From positions 62,001 to 126,000 of the forward strand of contig NZ_VTTP01000011.1 in NCBI RefSeq assembly GCF_008364845.1: DNA of 64,000 nt. The letters run 5' to 3'. Made by a program: the position numbers and the translations under genes. The notes under the pieces were generated by a model, which saw only the letters and a program-made list of their open reading frames with translations, was not told the DNA's origin and did no database searches. Below are positions 15,854 to 24,633 of the stretch, piece after piece (the first letter of the stretch is position 1; the number at the start of each line of letters is the position of its first letter). This stretch comes from Actinotalea subterranea. GTDB taxonomy: Bacteria > Actinomycetota > Actinomycetes > Actinomycetales > Cellulomonadaceae.

Positions 15854-18739
15854 TCAGCTGCAACCGCTCGTGCTGCCGCAGCCCTCGCAGACGTGGCAGG
15901 AGCCTGCAGGCCGCATCTTGATCCCGCAGTTCATGCAGAGCGGCGCATCGGCCTCGCGGCCCTGCTTGAGGTCCATGAGCTCGGCCGAGGAGTGAACGGT
16001 GAGCGGCACCGCCGTGGCACCGAGGCGCTCCACCGGCGTGGTCGGTGCAGCCTGTGCGGCCGGTGCCGCAGCGGGCGCCGGTGCCGGGATGGAGTCCGCC
16101 GGAGCCGTGAGGTCGTCGTCCTCGTCCGCCGCCACGGGCTCGTAGGAGCCCGTCTCGAGCTGCCGCGTGCGCTCCTGCGTGGTGTAGATCCCGAGCGAGG
16201 CGCGGGTCTCGAACGGCAGGTAGTCGAGCGCGAGGCGCCGGAAGATGTAGTCCATGATCGACTGCGCCATCCGCACGTCGGGGTCGTCCGTCATCCCGGC
16301 GGGCTCGAAGCGCATGTTCGTGAACTTCTGGACGTACGTCTCGAGCGGCACGCCGTACTGCAGCGCCACCGAGATGGCGATGGAGAACGCGTCCATCACG
16401 CCGGCGAGGGTCGACCCCTGCTTGCCGAGCTTGAGGAACAGCTCGCCGAGCCCGTCACCGGGGTAGGAGCCCGCAGTGATGTAGCCGTCCGCGCCGCCCA
16501 CCGTGAAGGACGTCGTCAGCGACGTGCGCTGGCGAGGCAGGCGCTTGCGCGTCGCCCGGGCCGGTGCCGCCTCGCTCGCGGCCGCGACCGGCTCGACGGC
16601 GACGGAGGCGCCCTTCGCCTTGGCGTCGGAGAGCGGCTGACCGACCTTGCAGTTGTCGCGGTAGATCGCCAGTGCCTTGATGCCCATCTTCCAGGACTCG
16701 AAGTAGATCTCCTCGATCTCCTCGACCGTGGCCGACTCGGGCATGTTGACGGTCTTCGAGATGGCGCCGGAGATGAACGGCTGCACCGCGGCCATCATGC
16801 GCACGTGCCCCATCGGGGAGATCGCGCGCTCACCCATCGCGCAGTCGAAGACCTCGTAGTGCTCCGTCTTCAGGCCGGGCGCATCGACGACGTGGCCGTG
16901 CTCGGCGATGTACTCGACGATCGCCTCGATGGTCTCCTCGGCGTACCCCATGCGACGCAGTGCGCGCGGGATCGTCTGGTTGACGATCTGCATCGAGCCG
17001 CCGCCGACGAGCTTCTTGAACTTGACGAGCGAGAAGTCCGGCTCAACGCCGGTCGTGTCGCAGTCCATCATGAAGCCGATCGTGCCGGTCGGGGCGAGGA
17101 CGGAGGCCTGGGCGTTGCGCCAGCCGTTGCGCTCACCGATCTGGTTGCCCTCGGCCCACACCTTGGTCGCAGCCGCGTGGATGTCCGCGTCCATCGAGTG
17201 CAGGGTGCGGATGTCGTCGTTCGCGGCCGCGTGCTTGCGCATGACGCGCTGGTGGGCCGCGGAGTTGAGGGCGTAGCCCTCGTAGGGGCCCACGACACCG
17301 GCCAGCTCTGCGGAACGCTTGTACGCGGTGCCGGTCATCAGCGACGTGATCGAGGCGGCGAGCGCGCGGCCGCCGTCGGAGTCGTAGCCGTGGCCCGTCG
17401 CCATGAGCAGCGCGCCGAGGTTGGCGTAGCCGATGCCGAGCTGGCGGAACTTGCGCGTGGTGTCGCCGATCGCCTCGGTGGGGAAGTCGGCGAAGCAGAT
17501 CGAGATGTCCATCGCCGTGATGACCAGCTCGACGGCCTTCTCGAACTTCGGGACGTCGAAGGTGTCGTCCGCACGCAGGAACGTCAGGAGGTTGAGGGAC
17601 GCGAGGTTGCACGACGAGTTGTCGAGGTGCATGTACTCCGAGCAGGGGTTCGACGCAGTGATGCGGCCGGACTCGGGGCTCGTGTGCCAGTCGTTGATCG
17701 TGGAGTCGTACTGGAGGCCGGGGTCGGCGCACGCCCAGGCCGCCTCGGCGATCTTGCGGAAGAGCTGCTTGGCGTCGACGGTGTCGATCACGCTGCCGTC
17801 GGTGCGCGCGCGCAGACCGAACGAGCCGCCGTCGCGCACGGCCTCCATGAACTCGTCGCTCACGCGGACCGAGTTGTTGGCGTTCTGGTACTGGACGGAC
17901 ACGATGTCGCGCCCGCCGAGGTCCATGTCGAAGCCCGCGTCACGCAGCGCGCGGATCTTGTCCTCCTCGCGGGCCTTGGTCTCGACGAACTCCTCGATGT
18001 CGGGGTGGTCCACGTCGAGGACGACCATCTTCGCCGCACGGCGCGTGGCGCCGCCCGACTTGATGGTCCCGGCGGAGGCGTCCGCGCCACGCATGAAGGA
18101 GATCGGGCCGCTCGCGGTCCCGCCCGAGGAGAGCAGCTCGCGCGAGGAGCGGATCCGGGAGAGGTTCAGGCCGGCGCCCGAGCCGCCCTTGAAGATCATC
18201 CCCTCCTCGCGGTACCAGTTGAGGATCGAGTCCATCGTGTCGTCGACGGCGAGGATGAAGCACGCGCTGACCTGCTGCGGCGACGGCGTACCCACGTTGA
18301 ACCACACGGGGGAGTTGAACGAGAACACCTGGTGGAGCAGCATCCACGTGAGCTCGTGCTCGAAGAGGGTCGCGTCCTCCTCGGTGGTGAAGTACCCGTT
18401 GTCGCGGCCGGCCTTGGTGTAGGTCAGGACGACCCGGTCGATGAGCTGCTTGAGGCTCCACTCGCGCACGGGCGTGCCGACCGCTCCGCGGAAGTACTTG
18501 GTCGTCACGATCGTGGTGGCGTTGAGCGACCACGTGGACGGGAACTCGACGCCCTTCTGCTCGAAGATCGTCTCGCCCGACTTCCAGTTCGTCTGGACGA
18601 CGTCCCGGCGCTCCCAGGTCACCTCGTCGTAGGGGTGCACTCCGGGCGTCGTGAAGACACGCTCGATGCTCAGGCCGCGCTTGCGGGCCTTCGGTGTGCG
18701 GGAGCCCGTCTTGCCGGTGCTCTCCGACGTCTCTGTCAT
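15854..18739 (-). CDS. nrdJ: Adenosylcobalamin-dependent (class II) ribonucleotide reductase
   Basis: Makes deoxyribonucleotides from ribonucleotides using an adenosylcobalamin radical, without oxygen. The product is 961 aa; ATG 18739 has AAGGAG five bases upstream. Key segments are FNSPVWFNVG, GGSGAGLNLSRIRSSRELLS, the active-site stretch NPCSEYMHLDNSSCN, and PTGTIGFMMDCDTTGVEPDF. The C-terminus ends in a cysteine-rich tail (CMNCGIK, CHVCEGCGSTSGC) that should serve thiol exchange, perhaps zinc-bound. The frame stays open for about 100 codons upstream, but those codons look non-coding. Two NrdR-like boxes lie about 270-315 bases upstream of the start. A B12 uptake system and an adenosyltransferase lie within 6 kb, which suits its cofactor. 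Confidence 0.96.
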   Translation of the reverse strand: MTETSESTGKTGSRTPKARKRGLSIERVFTTPGVHPYDEVTWERRDVVQTNWKSGETIFEQKGVEFPSTWSLNATTIVTTKYFRGAVGTPVREWSLKQLIDRVVLTYTKAGRDNGYFTTEEDATLFEHELTWMLLHQVFSFNSPVWFNVGTPSPQQVSACFILAVDDTMDSILNWYREEGMIFKGGSGAGLNLSRIRSSRELLSSGGTASGPISFMRGADASAGTIKSGGATRRAAKMVVLDVDHPDIEEFVETKAREEDKIRALRDAGFDMDLGGRDIVSVQYQNANNSVRVSDEFMEAVRDGGSFGLRARTDGSVIDTVDAKQLFRKIAEAAWACADPGLQYDSTINDWHTSPESGRITASNPCSEYMHLDNSSCNLASLNLLTFLRADDTFDVPKFEKAVELVITAMDISICFADFPTEAIGDTTRKFRQLGIGYANLGALLMATGHGYDSDGGRALAASITSLMTGTAYKRSAELAGVVGPYEGYALNSAAHQRVMRKHAAANDDIRTLHSMDADIHAAATKVWAEGNQIGERNGWRNAQASVLAPTGTIGFMMDCDTTGVEPDFSLVKFKKLVGGGSMQIVNQTIPRALRRMGYAEETIEAIVEYIAEHGHVVDAPGLKTEHYEVFDCAMGERAISPMGHVRMMAAVQPFISGAISKTVNMPESATVEEIEEIYFESWKMGIKALAIYRDNCKVGQPLSDAKAKGASVAVEPVAAASEAAPARATRKRLPRQRTSLTTSFTVGGADGYITAGSYPGDGLGELFLKLGKQGSTLAGVMDAFSIAISVALQYGVPLETYVQKFTNMRFEPAGMTDDPDVRMAQSIMDYIFRRLALDYLPFETRASLGIYTTQERTRQLETGSYEPVAADEDDDLTAPADSIPAPAPAAAPAAQAAPTTPVERLGATAVPLTVHSSAELMDLKQGREADAPLCMNCGIKMRPAGSCHVCEGCGSTSGCS

Positions 18740-19008
18740 GACTACTCCTTCAGCCGTGTCGCGCCGGCCGTGGGGCCTGGACGTGGTGCGGACTTCGTGG
18801 TTCTCGGTTCGGTGTGGTCCGGCTGGGCCGGACGTCAGTTCTCGGTGCAGCAGCTCCGGTCGGTGCGTCAGCGTGCGACGAGCCCGGACCTCCTGCGGCC
18901 GGACCGGGCCTTCGTCAGCCGTCCACGACAGCTCAGACACTAGGCCCGACCACTGACACGAGGGCCTGGCCGGCCTTCGGGTCGCACGCGGTGCGGTCTC
19001 CGTCTCAC

Positions 19009-19054
19009 CACTACGTGTGCCCAACTTACAAGCGTGCAACCACTATATGTAGTG
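19009..19054 (-). promoter_or_regulatory. Paired NrdR boxes upstream of nrdJ
   Basis: A near-perfect box CACTATATGTAGTG (19041-19054) and a weaker one CACTACGTGTGCCC (19009-19022) have centres 32 bp apart, about three helical turns. This is the known layout of NrdR sites (consensus near ACACTATATATAGTGT). The ATP/dATP-sensing repressor NrdR would bind here; no nrdR gene is in the window. The 269 bases from the boxes to the nrdJ start form a long leader. It holds a GTCCGGC-TGG-GCCGGAC hairpin (near 18815-18835) and no visible B12 box. Confidence 0.75.
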
Positions 19055-19158
19055 CCCAGGGCGAGATCGGATCGGGTGATCTTGAGGGGCCCGCACCGCT
19101 CCCGACGAAGCCGCAGGTGGGGGCACATGTCGATCGTCGAGCCGGATCCGCGGACGGA

Positions 19159-20040
19159 TCAGGCGGGCGGCGTGTCGCGCTCTTCGGCGTGTCCGAGCGT
19201 CACGGACGAATCGCCACCAATCGGGCGCGGGGCCGGCCCGAACGCGGCTCGCCCCGACGTCCGACGCAGCGCGACGAGGGCGGGTCGCCCGATCGCCGCG
19301 AGGCCCACCGCCGTCGTGACCGCCCTGCCCACGTCCCACCCGAGCGACGTGCCGAGGCTGTACAGCCAGAACCGACGCAGGTTGGCGCCCACGGGGTCGC
19401 CCGCCACGAAGGACAGCCCGGTGCCCGTCCCGAGCTGGAAGGGCCAGAAGGAGAGGTTCATCACGAGCCCGAACCCGAACGCGGCCAGCGCCCCGTACAC
19501 CGCGAGCAGCACGATCTCCGGGCGGCCGCGCACCCGCCGGGGGAGGAGCCCAGCGCCCAGCCCGACCCACGAGGCCGCGAGCATCTGGAACGGCATCCAG
19601 GGACCGACACCACCCGTGAGCAGGGCGGACGCGAAGATGGTCGTGGAGCCCAGCGCGAACCCGAAGCCCGGCCCGAGCACCCGCCCGCCGAGCACGATCA
19701 CGAGGAAGACGAGCTCGACCCCCGCGGTGCCGGCCGAGATGGGCCGCAGCACCGACCCCACCGCCGACAGGAGGCCGAGCACCGCGACGGCCTTGACGTC
19801 CATCCCGCCGTCGCCGAGCGCCACGAGGACGACCGCGACGACGGCGACGAGCACCCCAGCGAGCACGAGGGGGGCGTCCGTGGCGTGCTCCAGCTCGCTG
19901 CCCGGGCTCACGATCAGCGGCCATCCGAAGGCGAGGAGCCCGGCGACGGACGCCGCCGCGAGGGCGAGGACCGTCCGGGGGCCGAGCGGCACGGCGGCGG
20001 CGTCGAACCGGTGCCCGACGTCCGCCGGCGTCTGCCTCAT
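19159..20040 (-). CDS. ECF transporter substrate-binding (S) component
   Basis: Integral membrane protein of 293 aa with about six hydrophobic segments. Segments FLVIVLGGRVLGPGFGFALG and TGGVGPWMPFQMLAASWVGL resemble vitamin-type S components of energy-coupling factor importers. ATG 20040 overlaps the stop of the ATPase gene (ATGA). It is the last gene of the operon S-component/ATPase/T-component/secreted protein that starts behind a cobalamin riboswitch. The likely ligand is therefore cobalamin or a corrinoid precursor. The ligand rests on riboswitch and neighbours, not on binding residues. Confidence 0.82.
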   Translation of the reverse strand: MRQTPADVGHRFDAAAVPLGPRTVLALAAASVAGLLAFGWPLIVSPGSELEHATDAPLVLAGVLVAVVAVVLVALGDGGMDVKAVAVLGLLSAVGSVLRPISAGTAGVELVFLVIVLGGRVLGPGFGFALGSTTIFASALLTGGVGPWMPFQMLAASWVGLGAGLLPRRVRGRPEIVLLAVYGALAAFGFGLVMNLSFWPFQLGTGTGLSFVAGDPVGANLRRFWLYSLGTSLGWDVGRAVTTAVGLAAIGRPALVALRRTSGRAAFGPAPRPIGGDSSVTLGHAEERDTPPA

Positions 20041-21695
20041 GCCGTGAGGGCCGCGCGGACCTCCGCGACCGTGAGGATCTCGAGCGGGTGGAGGATCTTG
20101 GCCACCTGGGGTGCGAAGGTCGGCGACGCCACCAGGATCTCGGCGGCCGTGCCGTCCGCGACGACCTCGCCCTCGGCCAGGACCACCACCCGCGACGCGC
20201 TCTCGGCGACGAACTCCACGTCGTGGCTCGACAGGAGAACGGCCCCGCCCGCTGCCGCGTGCGCCCGCAGGGCGTGGGCCAGGTGGGCCTTCGCCGCGTA
20301 GTCGAGACCCCGGGTCGGCTCGTCGAGGACGAGCACGGCCGGCCGTGCCGCGAGCTGGATGGCCAGGACGAGCGCGAGCCGCTGCCCCTCGGACAGGTCG
20401 CGGGGGTGCGCAGCCGGCGCCACGTCGCCGGTCAGTCCCTCGAGGAGCCCTCGCGTGGTGCCCGGCGCCGCACCCGCCTGCTGGTCGCCTGCCGAGCACT
20501 CGGCCGCGACGCTCTCCAGGTAGAGCAGGTCGGCCGGGTTCTGCGGGACGAGCGCGACGTGACGGCGCACGGCGGACGGCCGCAGGGCTGCCGGGTCGGC
20601 GCCGTCCGCGAGCGGGAGCGCGACGCGACCGGCGGTGCGCGGGCCCGACCCCTGGAGCGCCCACAGCAGCGACGACTTGCCGGCGCCGTTCCGGCCCATC
20701 ACGGCCGTCACCTCTCCGGCACGCACGTCGAGGTCCACGCCGCGCACGGCACGGGTCCGCCCGTAGCGCACGTGCAGCCCGCGGGCGGTCAGGAGCGTGC
20801 CGCCCGACGCTGCGAGGTGCGGGGCGGTGGGCGCGCTGCCTGTCGGCGCCGGCACTGCGCCGTGCGCACCCCGGCCGGCCACCTCGGCGAGCCGTTCACG
20901 CAGGGGCACGACCTTGCGACGGGCGTCCCGCACCGAGAGCGCGACCGGGTCCCAGCCCGCGAGCCGACCCAGCTCGACGATCGGCGGGGCGACCTGCGAG
21001 GTGGCCAGCACCTGCGCGGGTGGGCCGCTGACGACCGTTCCGTCGGGTCCGACGAGCAGCACCCGGTCCGCGTACTGCACGACGCGCTCGAGGCGGTGCT
21101 CGGCGAGCAGCACGGTCATGCCGAGGTCCGACACCAGCCGGCTCAGCGCCGCCAGGACGTCCTCGGCCGCCGAGGGGTCCAGGGCCGAGGTCGGCTCGTC
21201 CAGCACGAGGACGCGCGGGTGGCTCGTCAGGACGGAGCCGATCGCGACGCGCTGCTGCTCGCCGCCGGACAGGTCCGCGAGCGGGCGGTCCCGCAACGCG
21301 GCGAGCCCGAGGAGGTCCATGACCTCCTCGACGCGCTTGCGCATGACCGCCGAGGACAGCCCGAGCTGCTCCATGACGTACGCGAGCTCCTCCTCGACGG
21401 TGTCCGTCACGAACCCCGTCGCGGGGTCCTGGACCACGACGCCGACCACGTCCGCCAGGTCCCGCGGCGCGTGGTCGCGCGTGTCCCGGCCGTCCACGAG
21501 GACGCGCCCCTCGAGAAGGCCGCCCGAGAAGTGCGGGACGAGGCCGCACGCGGCGCGCAGGAGCGTCGACTTGCCCGAGCCGGTCGGTCCGACGACGAGG
21601 CACAGCTCGCCCTCCGGCACGTGGAACGTCGCCTCGCGCAGCGCGGGGACGGCGTCGCCGGCGTAGGTCACGCTGACGCGGTCGAAGCGGATCAT
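20037..21695 (-). CDS. ECF transporter ATPase, two fused ATP-binding domains
   Basis: Energy-coupling ATPase (552 aa from ATG 21695) with two nucleotide-binding domains in one chain, equal to a fused EcfA/EcfA' pair. Domain 1 (about 1-230): GPTGSGKST, LSGGEQQRVAIG, VLVLDEPTSALD. Domain 2 (about 310-552): GRNGAGKSS, LSEGQRLALVLA, VLVLDEPTRGLD. The second signature has LSEGQ rather than LSGGQ, a mild divergence. The gene overlaps its neighbours on both sides with ATGA junctions, so stoichiometric translation is likely. Confidence 0.93.
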   Translation of the reverse strand: MIRFDRVSVTYAGDAVPALREATFHVPEGELCLVVGPTGSGKSTLLRAACGLVPHFSGGLLEGRVLVDGRDTRDHAPRDLADVVGVVVQDPATGFVTDTVEEELAYVMEQLGLSSAVMRKRVEEVMDLLGLAALRDRPLADLSGGEQQRVAIGSVLTSHPRVLVLDEPTSALDPSAAEDVLAALSRLVSDLGMTVLLAEHRLERVVQYADRVLLVGPDGTVVSGPPAQVLATSQVAPPIVELGRLAGWDPVALSVRDARRKVVPLRERLAEVAGRGAHGAVPAPTGSAPTAPHLAASGGTLLTARGLHVRYGRTRAVRGVDLDVRAGEVTAVMGRNGAGKSSLLWALQGSGPRTAGRVALPLADGADPAALRPSAVRRHVALVPQNPADLLYLESVAAECSAGDQQAGAAPGTTRGLLEGLTGDVAPAAHPRDLSEGQRLALVLAIQLAARPAVLVLDEPTRGLDYAAKAHLAHALRAHAAAGGAVLLSSHDVEFVAESASRVVVLAEGEVVADGTAAEILVASPTFAPQVAKILHPLEILTVAEVRAALTA

Positions 21696-22753
21696 GCGCT
21701 GCTCCCGGCTGCCCGCCCGAGCGGCTGCAGCCCGACGACCGCCGGCACGGCGGCCACGAGGGCGCAGACGAGCGCGACGGGCGGGACCTGCGGCCACGCG
21801 TCCACGGCGCCCGTGCCGAGGGCGCTCGGGTCGCCGACGGACACGAGCACCAGGATGGCGGCCGTCGCGAGGCCCGACGCCGCGACGACGGTCTCCTTCA
21901 GGGCCCAGCGGTCCGGGCGGTACCGCGTGCGGCGCACCTGCCGACCCGCGAGCGTGGACCCGACCGCTGCCGCTGTGAGCCCCACGAGCAGCACGGGCAC
22001 GCCCAGCCACGCGGGTGCGGTGCCGTCGAGCAGGCCGTACGTGCCCAGGGCGGCGGCCAGGAGCGAGCCGAGGAGGAGCGCCCCGACGCGGCGGTCGCTG
22101 CGGCCCGGGAGGGCACGCGCGTACCCCCGCGAGTCCATCGAGGCGGCGAGCGCCAGGGAGCGGTCGAGCGCGTCCGTCAGCACCGGGACAGCCGTCCTAC
22201 GGAGCAGCGCGAGCCCTCGGGGCTCCGAGCCGCGCAGCTGCTGCGCGCGCCGCACGGCACCCGCGGAGGCCACCAGCTGCGGCGTGACGCTCACGGCGAT
22301 GACGACTGCGGTCCCGAGCTGGTGCAGCGACGCGGGCAGCGACCGCAGCGCACGCCGTGGGTTCGCGAGCGCGTTGGCAGCCCCGAAGCACACCACGAGC
22401 GTCGCGAGCCTGAGCCCGCCGTAGACGGCGGTCAGCAGGCCGGTGAGCGTCACGGGGCCCAGGAGCTCGACCCCGACCGCCCACGCGGGCAGGGAGACCC
22501 GTGGGACGTCGATCAGGACCAGCCCCGGGGTCTTGATCCCGACGACGACGTAGAAGAGGACCCGCAGGACGACGATCCACAGCCCGAGCACCAGGTAGCC
22601 GCGGAACGCGCGCGCCCAGGGCACGTCCTCGCGGCGGGCGACGACGACGAGCACCACCGCCGCGAGGACGAGCCCGACGACCACCGGGTTCGTGGTGCGC
22701 GTGGTCGCGACCGCGAGTCCCAGGGCCCAGGCCCACCAGGCGAGGGGGTGCAT
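21692..22753 (-). CDS. ECF transporter transmembrane (T) component
   Basis: Scaffold membrane protein EcfT (353 aa from ATG 22753) with two blocks of hydrophobic helices, the second block lying in the C-terminal third. The helical coupling region contains ALAASMDSRGYAR, the AxxxRG-type motif that docks on the ATPase. Its stop overlaps the ATPase start. The start lacks a good ribosome-binding site and is 31 bases after the upstream stop, so translation may depend on that gene. No other function fits. Confidence 0.9.
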   Translation of the reverse strand: MHPLAWWAWALGLAVATTRTTNPVVVGLVLAAVVLVVVARREDVPWARAFRGYLVLGLWIVVLRVLFYVVVGIKTPGLVLIDVPRVSLPAWAVGVELLGPVTLTGLLTAVYGGLRLATLVVCFGAANALANPRRALRSLPASLHQLGTAVVIAVSVTPQLVASAGAVRRAQQLRGSEPRGLALLRRTAVPVLTDALDRSLALAASMDSRGYARALPGRSDRRVGALLLGSLLAAALGTYGLLDGTAPAWLGVPVLLVGLTAAAVGSTLAGRQVRRTRYRPDRWALKETVVAASGLATAAILVLVSVGDPSALGTGAVDAWPQVPPVALVCALVAAVPAVVGLQPLGRAAGSSA

Positions 22754-22784
22754 CGTCGTCGTCAGCGTCGTCCTTGCCCCCCGC

Positions 22785-23585
22785 TCAGTCCTGGCCGGCG
22801 GGCCCGTGCGGTCCCGCCCCGTTGCGGCGGCGCGCGAGGAGCAGCGCCGCCACGGCGAGGACCGCGACGAGGCCGACACCGGCGAGCAGCACCGGCGAGG
22901 GGCCCTCGTCGGTGGCGGGCTCGGTGTCGGTCGCGGTGAGCTCGGTGCCGTCAGCCGCGCCGCCGGCCTCGTCGTCGCCGGTGGTGTCGTCCTCACCAGA
23001 GGTGGTCGCCTCGCCGTCCTCGGCCGGGTCGGGAGCGGTCGCGAGCGCGACCGCCGGGGTCACGGTCGGGCCCGCGGTCCCGTCGCTGTAGCGCCAGCCC
23101 TCGAGGTTGCCCGGCTGCGGCACCGCGGTGTCGGAGCCCTCCATGTACGGCTGCCACTCGCCGTCGGGCGTCGCGTACCAGTACGACCAGTACGAGCCCT
23201 CGAAGGTCGCGGGGCACGGGTCGGGCAGGCCGTCGATCGCGCAGATCATCCCGGCGCCGTCGCGCGTGTCGACGAAGCCGACGGCCTGGAGCGCCTCGGT
23301 GCCCGTCGCTGCGTCCGTCGCGCAGGCGACCTCGACCTCGCCGCCGAGGTCGGTGAGGTCGACGACCACGGTCACTCCCGTGTCGTCGGTGCACGCCCCG
23401 GTGGGCACGGCAGCCACGGGCCCGGCCGCCGCGGCGGTCGCCGGGAGCGCCGCACCGGCGAGGGCGACGAGCAGCCCGGGGGCCAGGAGGCGGAGCGCGG
23501 TGGTCCCGCCGCGTCGGCCGGGGCGCCCGCGCGGGATGCGCGGCTGCGACGGGAGGGTGGGAAGGGTCGGGAGGAGGTTCGGCAC
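22785..23585 (-). CDS. Secreted membrane-anchored partner of the ECF importer (SCO2322-like)
   Basis: Exported protein of 266 aa from GTG 23585 (AAAGAGG upstream). A long twin-Arg-containing leader (RGRPGRRGG, then a hydrophobic run ending ALPATAAAA) precedes an extracellular domain with four cysteines and the aromatic motif YWSYWYATPDGEWQPY. A Thr/Glu/Asp-rich stalk and a C-terminal membrane helix followed by ARRRNG anchor it. It resembles the SCO2322-type proteins next to ECF transporter genes in Streptomyces. Position as first gene behind a cobalamin riboswitch suggests it captures a corrinoid and hands it to the S component. That role is inferred. Confidence 0.72.
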   Translation of the reverse strand: MPNLLPTLPTLPSQPRIPRGRPGRRGGTTALRLLAPGLLVALAGAALPATAAAAGPVAAVPTGACTDDTGVTVVVDLTDLGGEVEVACATDAATGTEALQAVGFVDTRDGAGMICAIDGLPDPCPATFEGSYWSYWYATPDGEWQPYMEGSDTAVPQPGNLEGWRYSDGTAGPTVTPAVALATAPDPAEDGEATTSGEDDTTGDDEAGGAADGTELTATDTEPATDEGPSPVLLAGVGLVAVLAVAALLLARRRNGAGPHGPAGQD

Positions 23586-23679
23586 TGGTGCCTCTTTCTG
23601 AGTGGTCCGTGACCGGACCCGGCACCCGTGACCAGAGGCGGGGGGACCCCGCGGTGCGGCTCGGCGACCGGGCCCCGTC

Positions 23680-23830
23680 CCGCGTTCCTCGACGGTAGGA
23701 GCCTCTCGACCTGCGCCAGGTGCTCCGGCTCGCCGGACGGGGTCCGGCCTACGGTTGCGGGTCAGCGCCGGACTCGGACCGGCTTCCCCTGGCTGCAGGG
23801 CGTACGTGCAGAGGTGCCATCCGTGGGATG
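23680..23830 (-). ncRNA. Cobalamin riboswitch
   Basis: Read on the minus strand the leader of the ECF operon has the conserved cobalamin aptamer pieces in order: GGGGAAGCC (23782-23790), GAGTCCGGCGCTGACC with GCAACCGTAGGC (about 23747-23777), and AGCCGGAGCACCTGGC (23715-23730). These match the AdoCbl-class consensus I know from actinomycetes. Two hairpins follow before the gene start, a GC-rich one at 23638-23652 and GGTCCG/CGGACC at 23604-23619 next to the ribosome-binding site. They are the likely expression platform. Cobalamin binding should switch the importer off. The ends given are approximate. Confidence 0.88.
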
Positions 23831-23894
23831 GCAGGATCACCGTACCGTGCGCCGCGGCCGCGCCGGTGCGGGCGTCCGACGACCTGGGGTGACG

Positions 23895-24443
23895 ATGCGG
23901 ATCTACACGAAGACCGGCGACGACGGCACGACGGGGCTCTTCCTGGGGCAACGCGTGTCGAAGGCCGACGTCCTCGTCGACGCCTACGGGGACGTCGACG
24001 AGGCGGTGTCGCTCCTCGGTGTGGCCAGGGCTGCGTGCCCGCCGGGGCGCATCGCCGACCTGCTCTTCGACCGGCAGCGCGAGCTGTTCGTGGCCGCCGC
24101 CGACCTCGCGACCAACCCGGCGCACCGGGACCGCCTCGAGCCCGGCGTCTCGCTGGTCACCCCGGAGATGGTCGAGCGGCTCGAGGGCCTCATCGACGTG
24201 CTGGTGCGTGAGCGGCCGCTGCGGCCCGTGTTCGTCGTCCCCGGCAGCAACGCGGCGTCGGCGGCGATCGACCACGCGCGCACCGTGGTCCGGCGCGCCG
24301 AGCGGCACGTCGTCCAGTCGCAGGCGCAGGGCCACGACGTCGCGGACCCCGTCCTGCGCTACCTCAACCGCCTCTCGGACCTCCTGTTCGTGGTCGCCCG
24401 GCACGCAGCGGGTGACGCCGAGGAGCCCGCGAGCCACGACTGA
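23895..24443 (+). CDS. Cob(I)alamin adenosyltransferase, PduO type
   Basis: Transfers the adenosyl group of ATP to cob(I)alamin to make adenosylcobalamin. The product is 182 aa, a usual length. The N-terminal ATP loop TKTGDDGTTGLF and the C-terminal YLNRLSDLLFVVAR with its R/D pair are intact. ATG 23895 is taken; an in-frame GTG six bases earlier is possible. It is transcribed divergently from the riboswitch-controlled ECF operon. Its product is the cofactor of NrdJ encoded 5 kb away, so uptake, activation and use of B12 lie together. Confidence 0.94.
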   Translation: MRIYTKTGDDGTTGLFLGQRVSKADVLVDAYGDVDEAVSLLGVARAACPPGRIADLLFDRQRELFVAAADLATNPAHRDRLEPGVSLVTPEMVERLEGLIDVLVRERPLRPVFVVPGSNAASAAIDHARTVVRRAERHVVQSQAQGHDVADPVLRYLNRLSDLLFVVARHAAGDAEEPASHD

Positions 24444-24633
24444 CGGGCCGGCGCCGAGACGGTGCCCCCGGACTGCTCGGCGCGTGCGGGTGATGCGCCG
24501 GGTGAGACACGCAGCAGACGGGTGACGGGGTGCGTCCCGGGGCGGCCGCGGGTCGTATAGTCGCGCTCACCGTCGATGGCGCCGCAGCGCGCCCAGGGGA
24601 CTGCGGCGGACTCATCTGCGGGAGGCAGGCGTC

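Noticed and set aside
15848-18943. Open frame of about 1030 codons on the plus strand opposite nrdJ
   Set aside because: It is the antisense of a conserved gene. High GC leaves stops rare in that frame, and the translation is Arg/His/Val/Asp-rich with no domain.
18740-19008. Possible cobalamin riboswitch in the nrdJ leader
   Set aside because: I looked for the conserved core (GCCACTG-type box and GGGAA) and did not find it. NrdR boxes explain control better.
18740-19039. N-terminal extension of NrdJ by about 100 residues
   Set aside because: The frame is open, but ATG 18739 has an excellent AAGGAG site and the upstream codons do not read like NrdJ.
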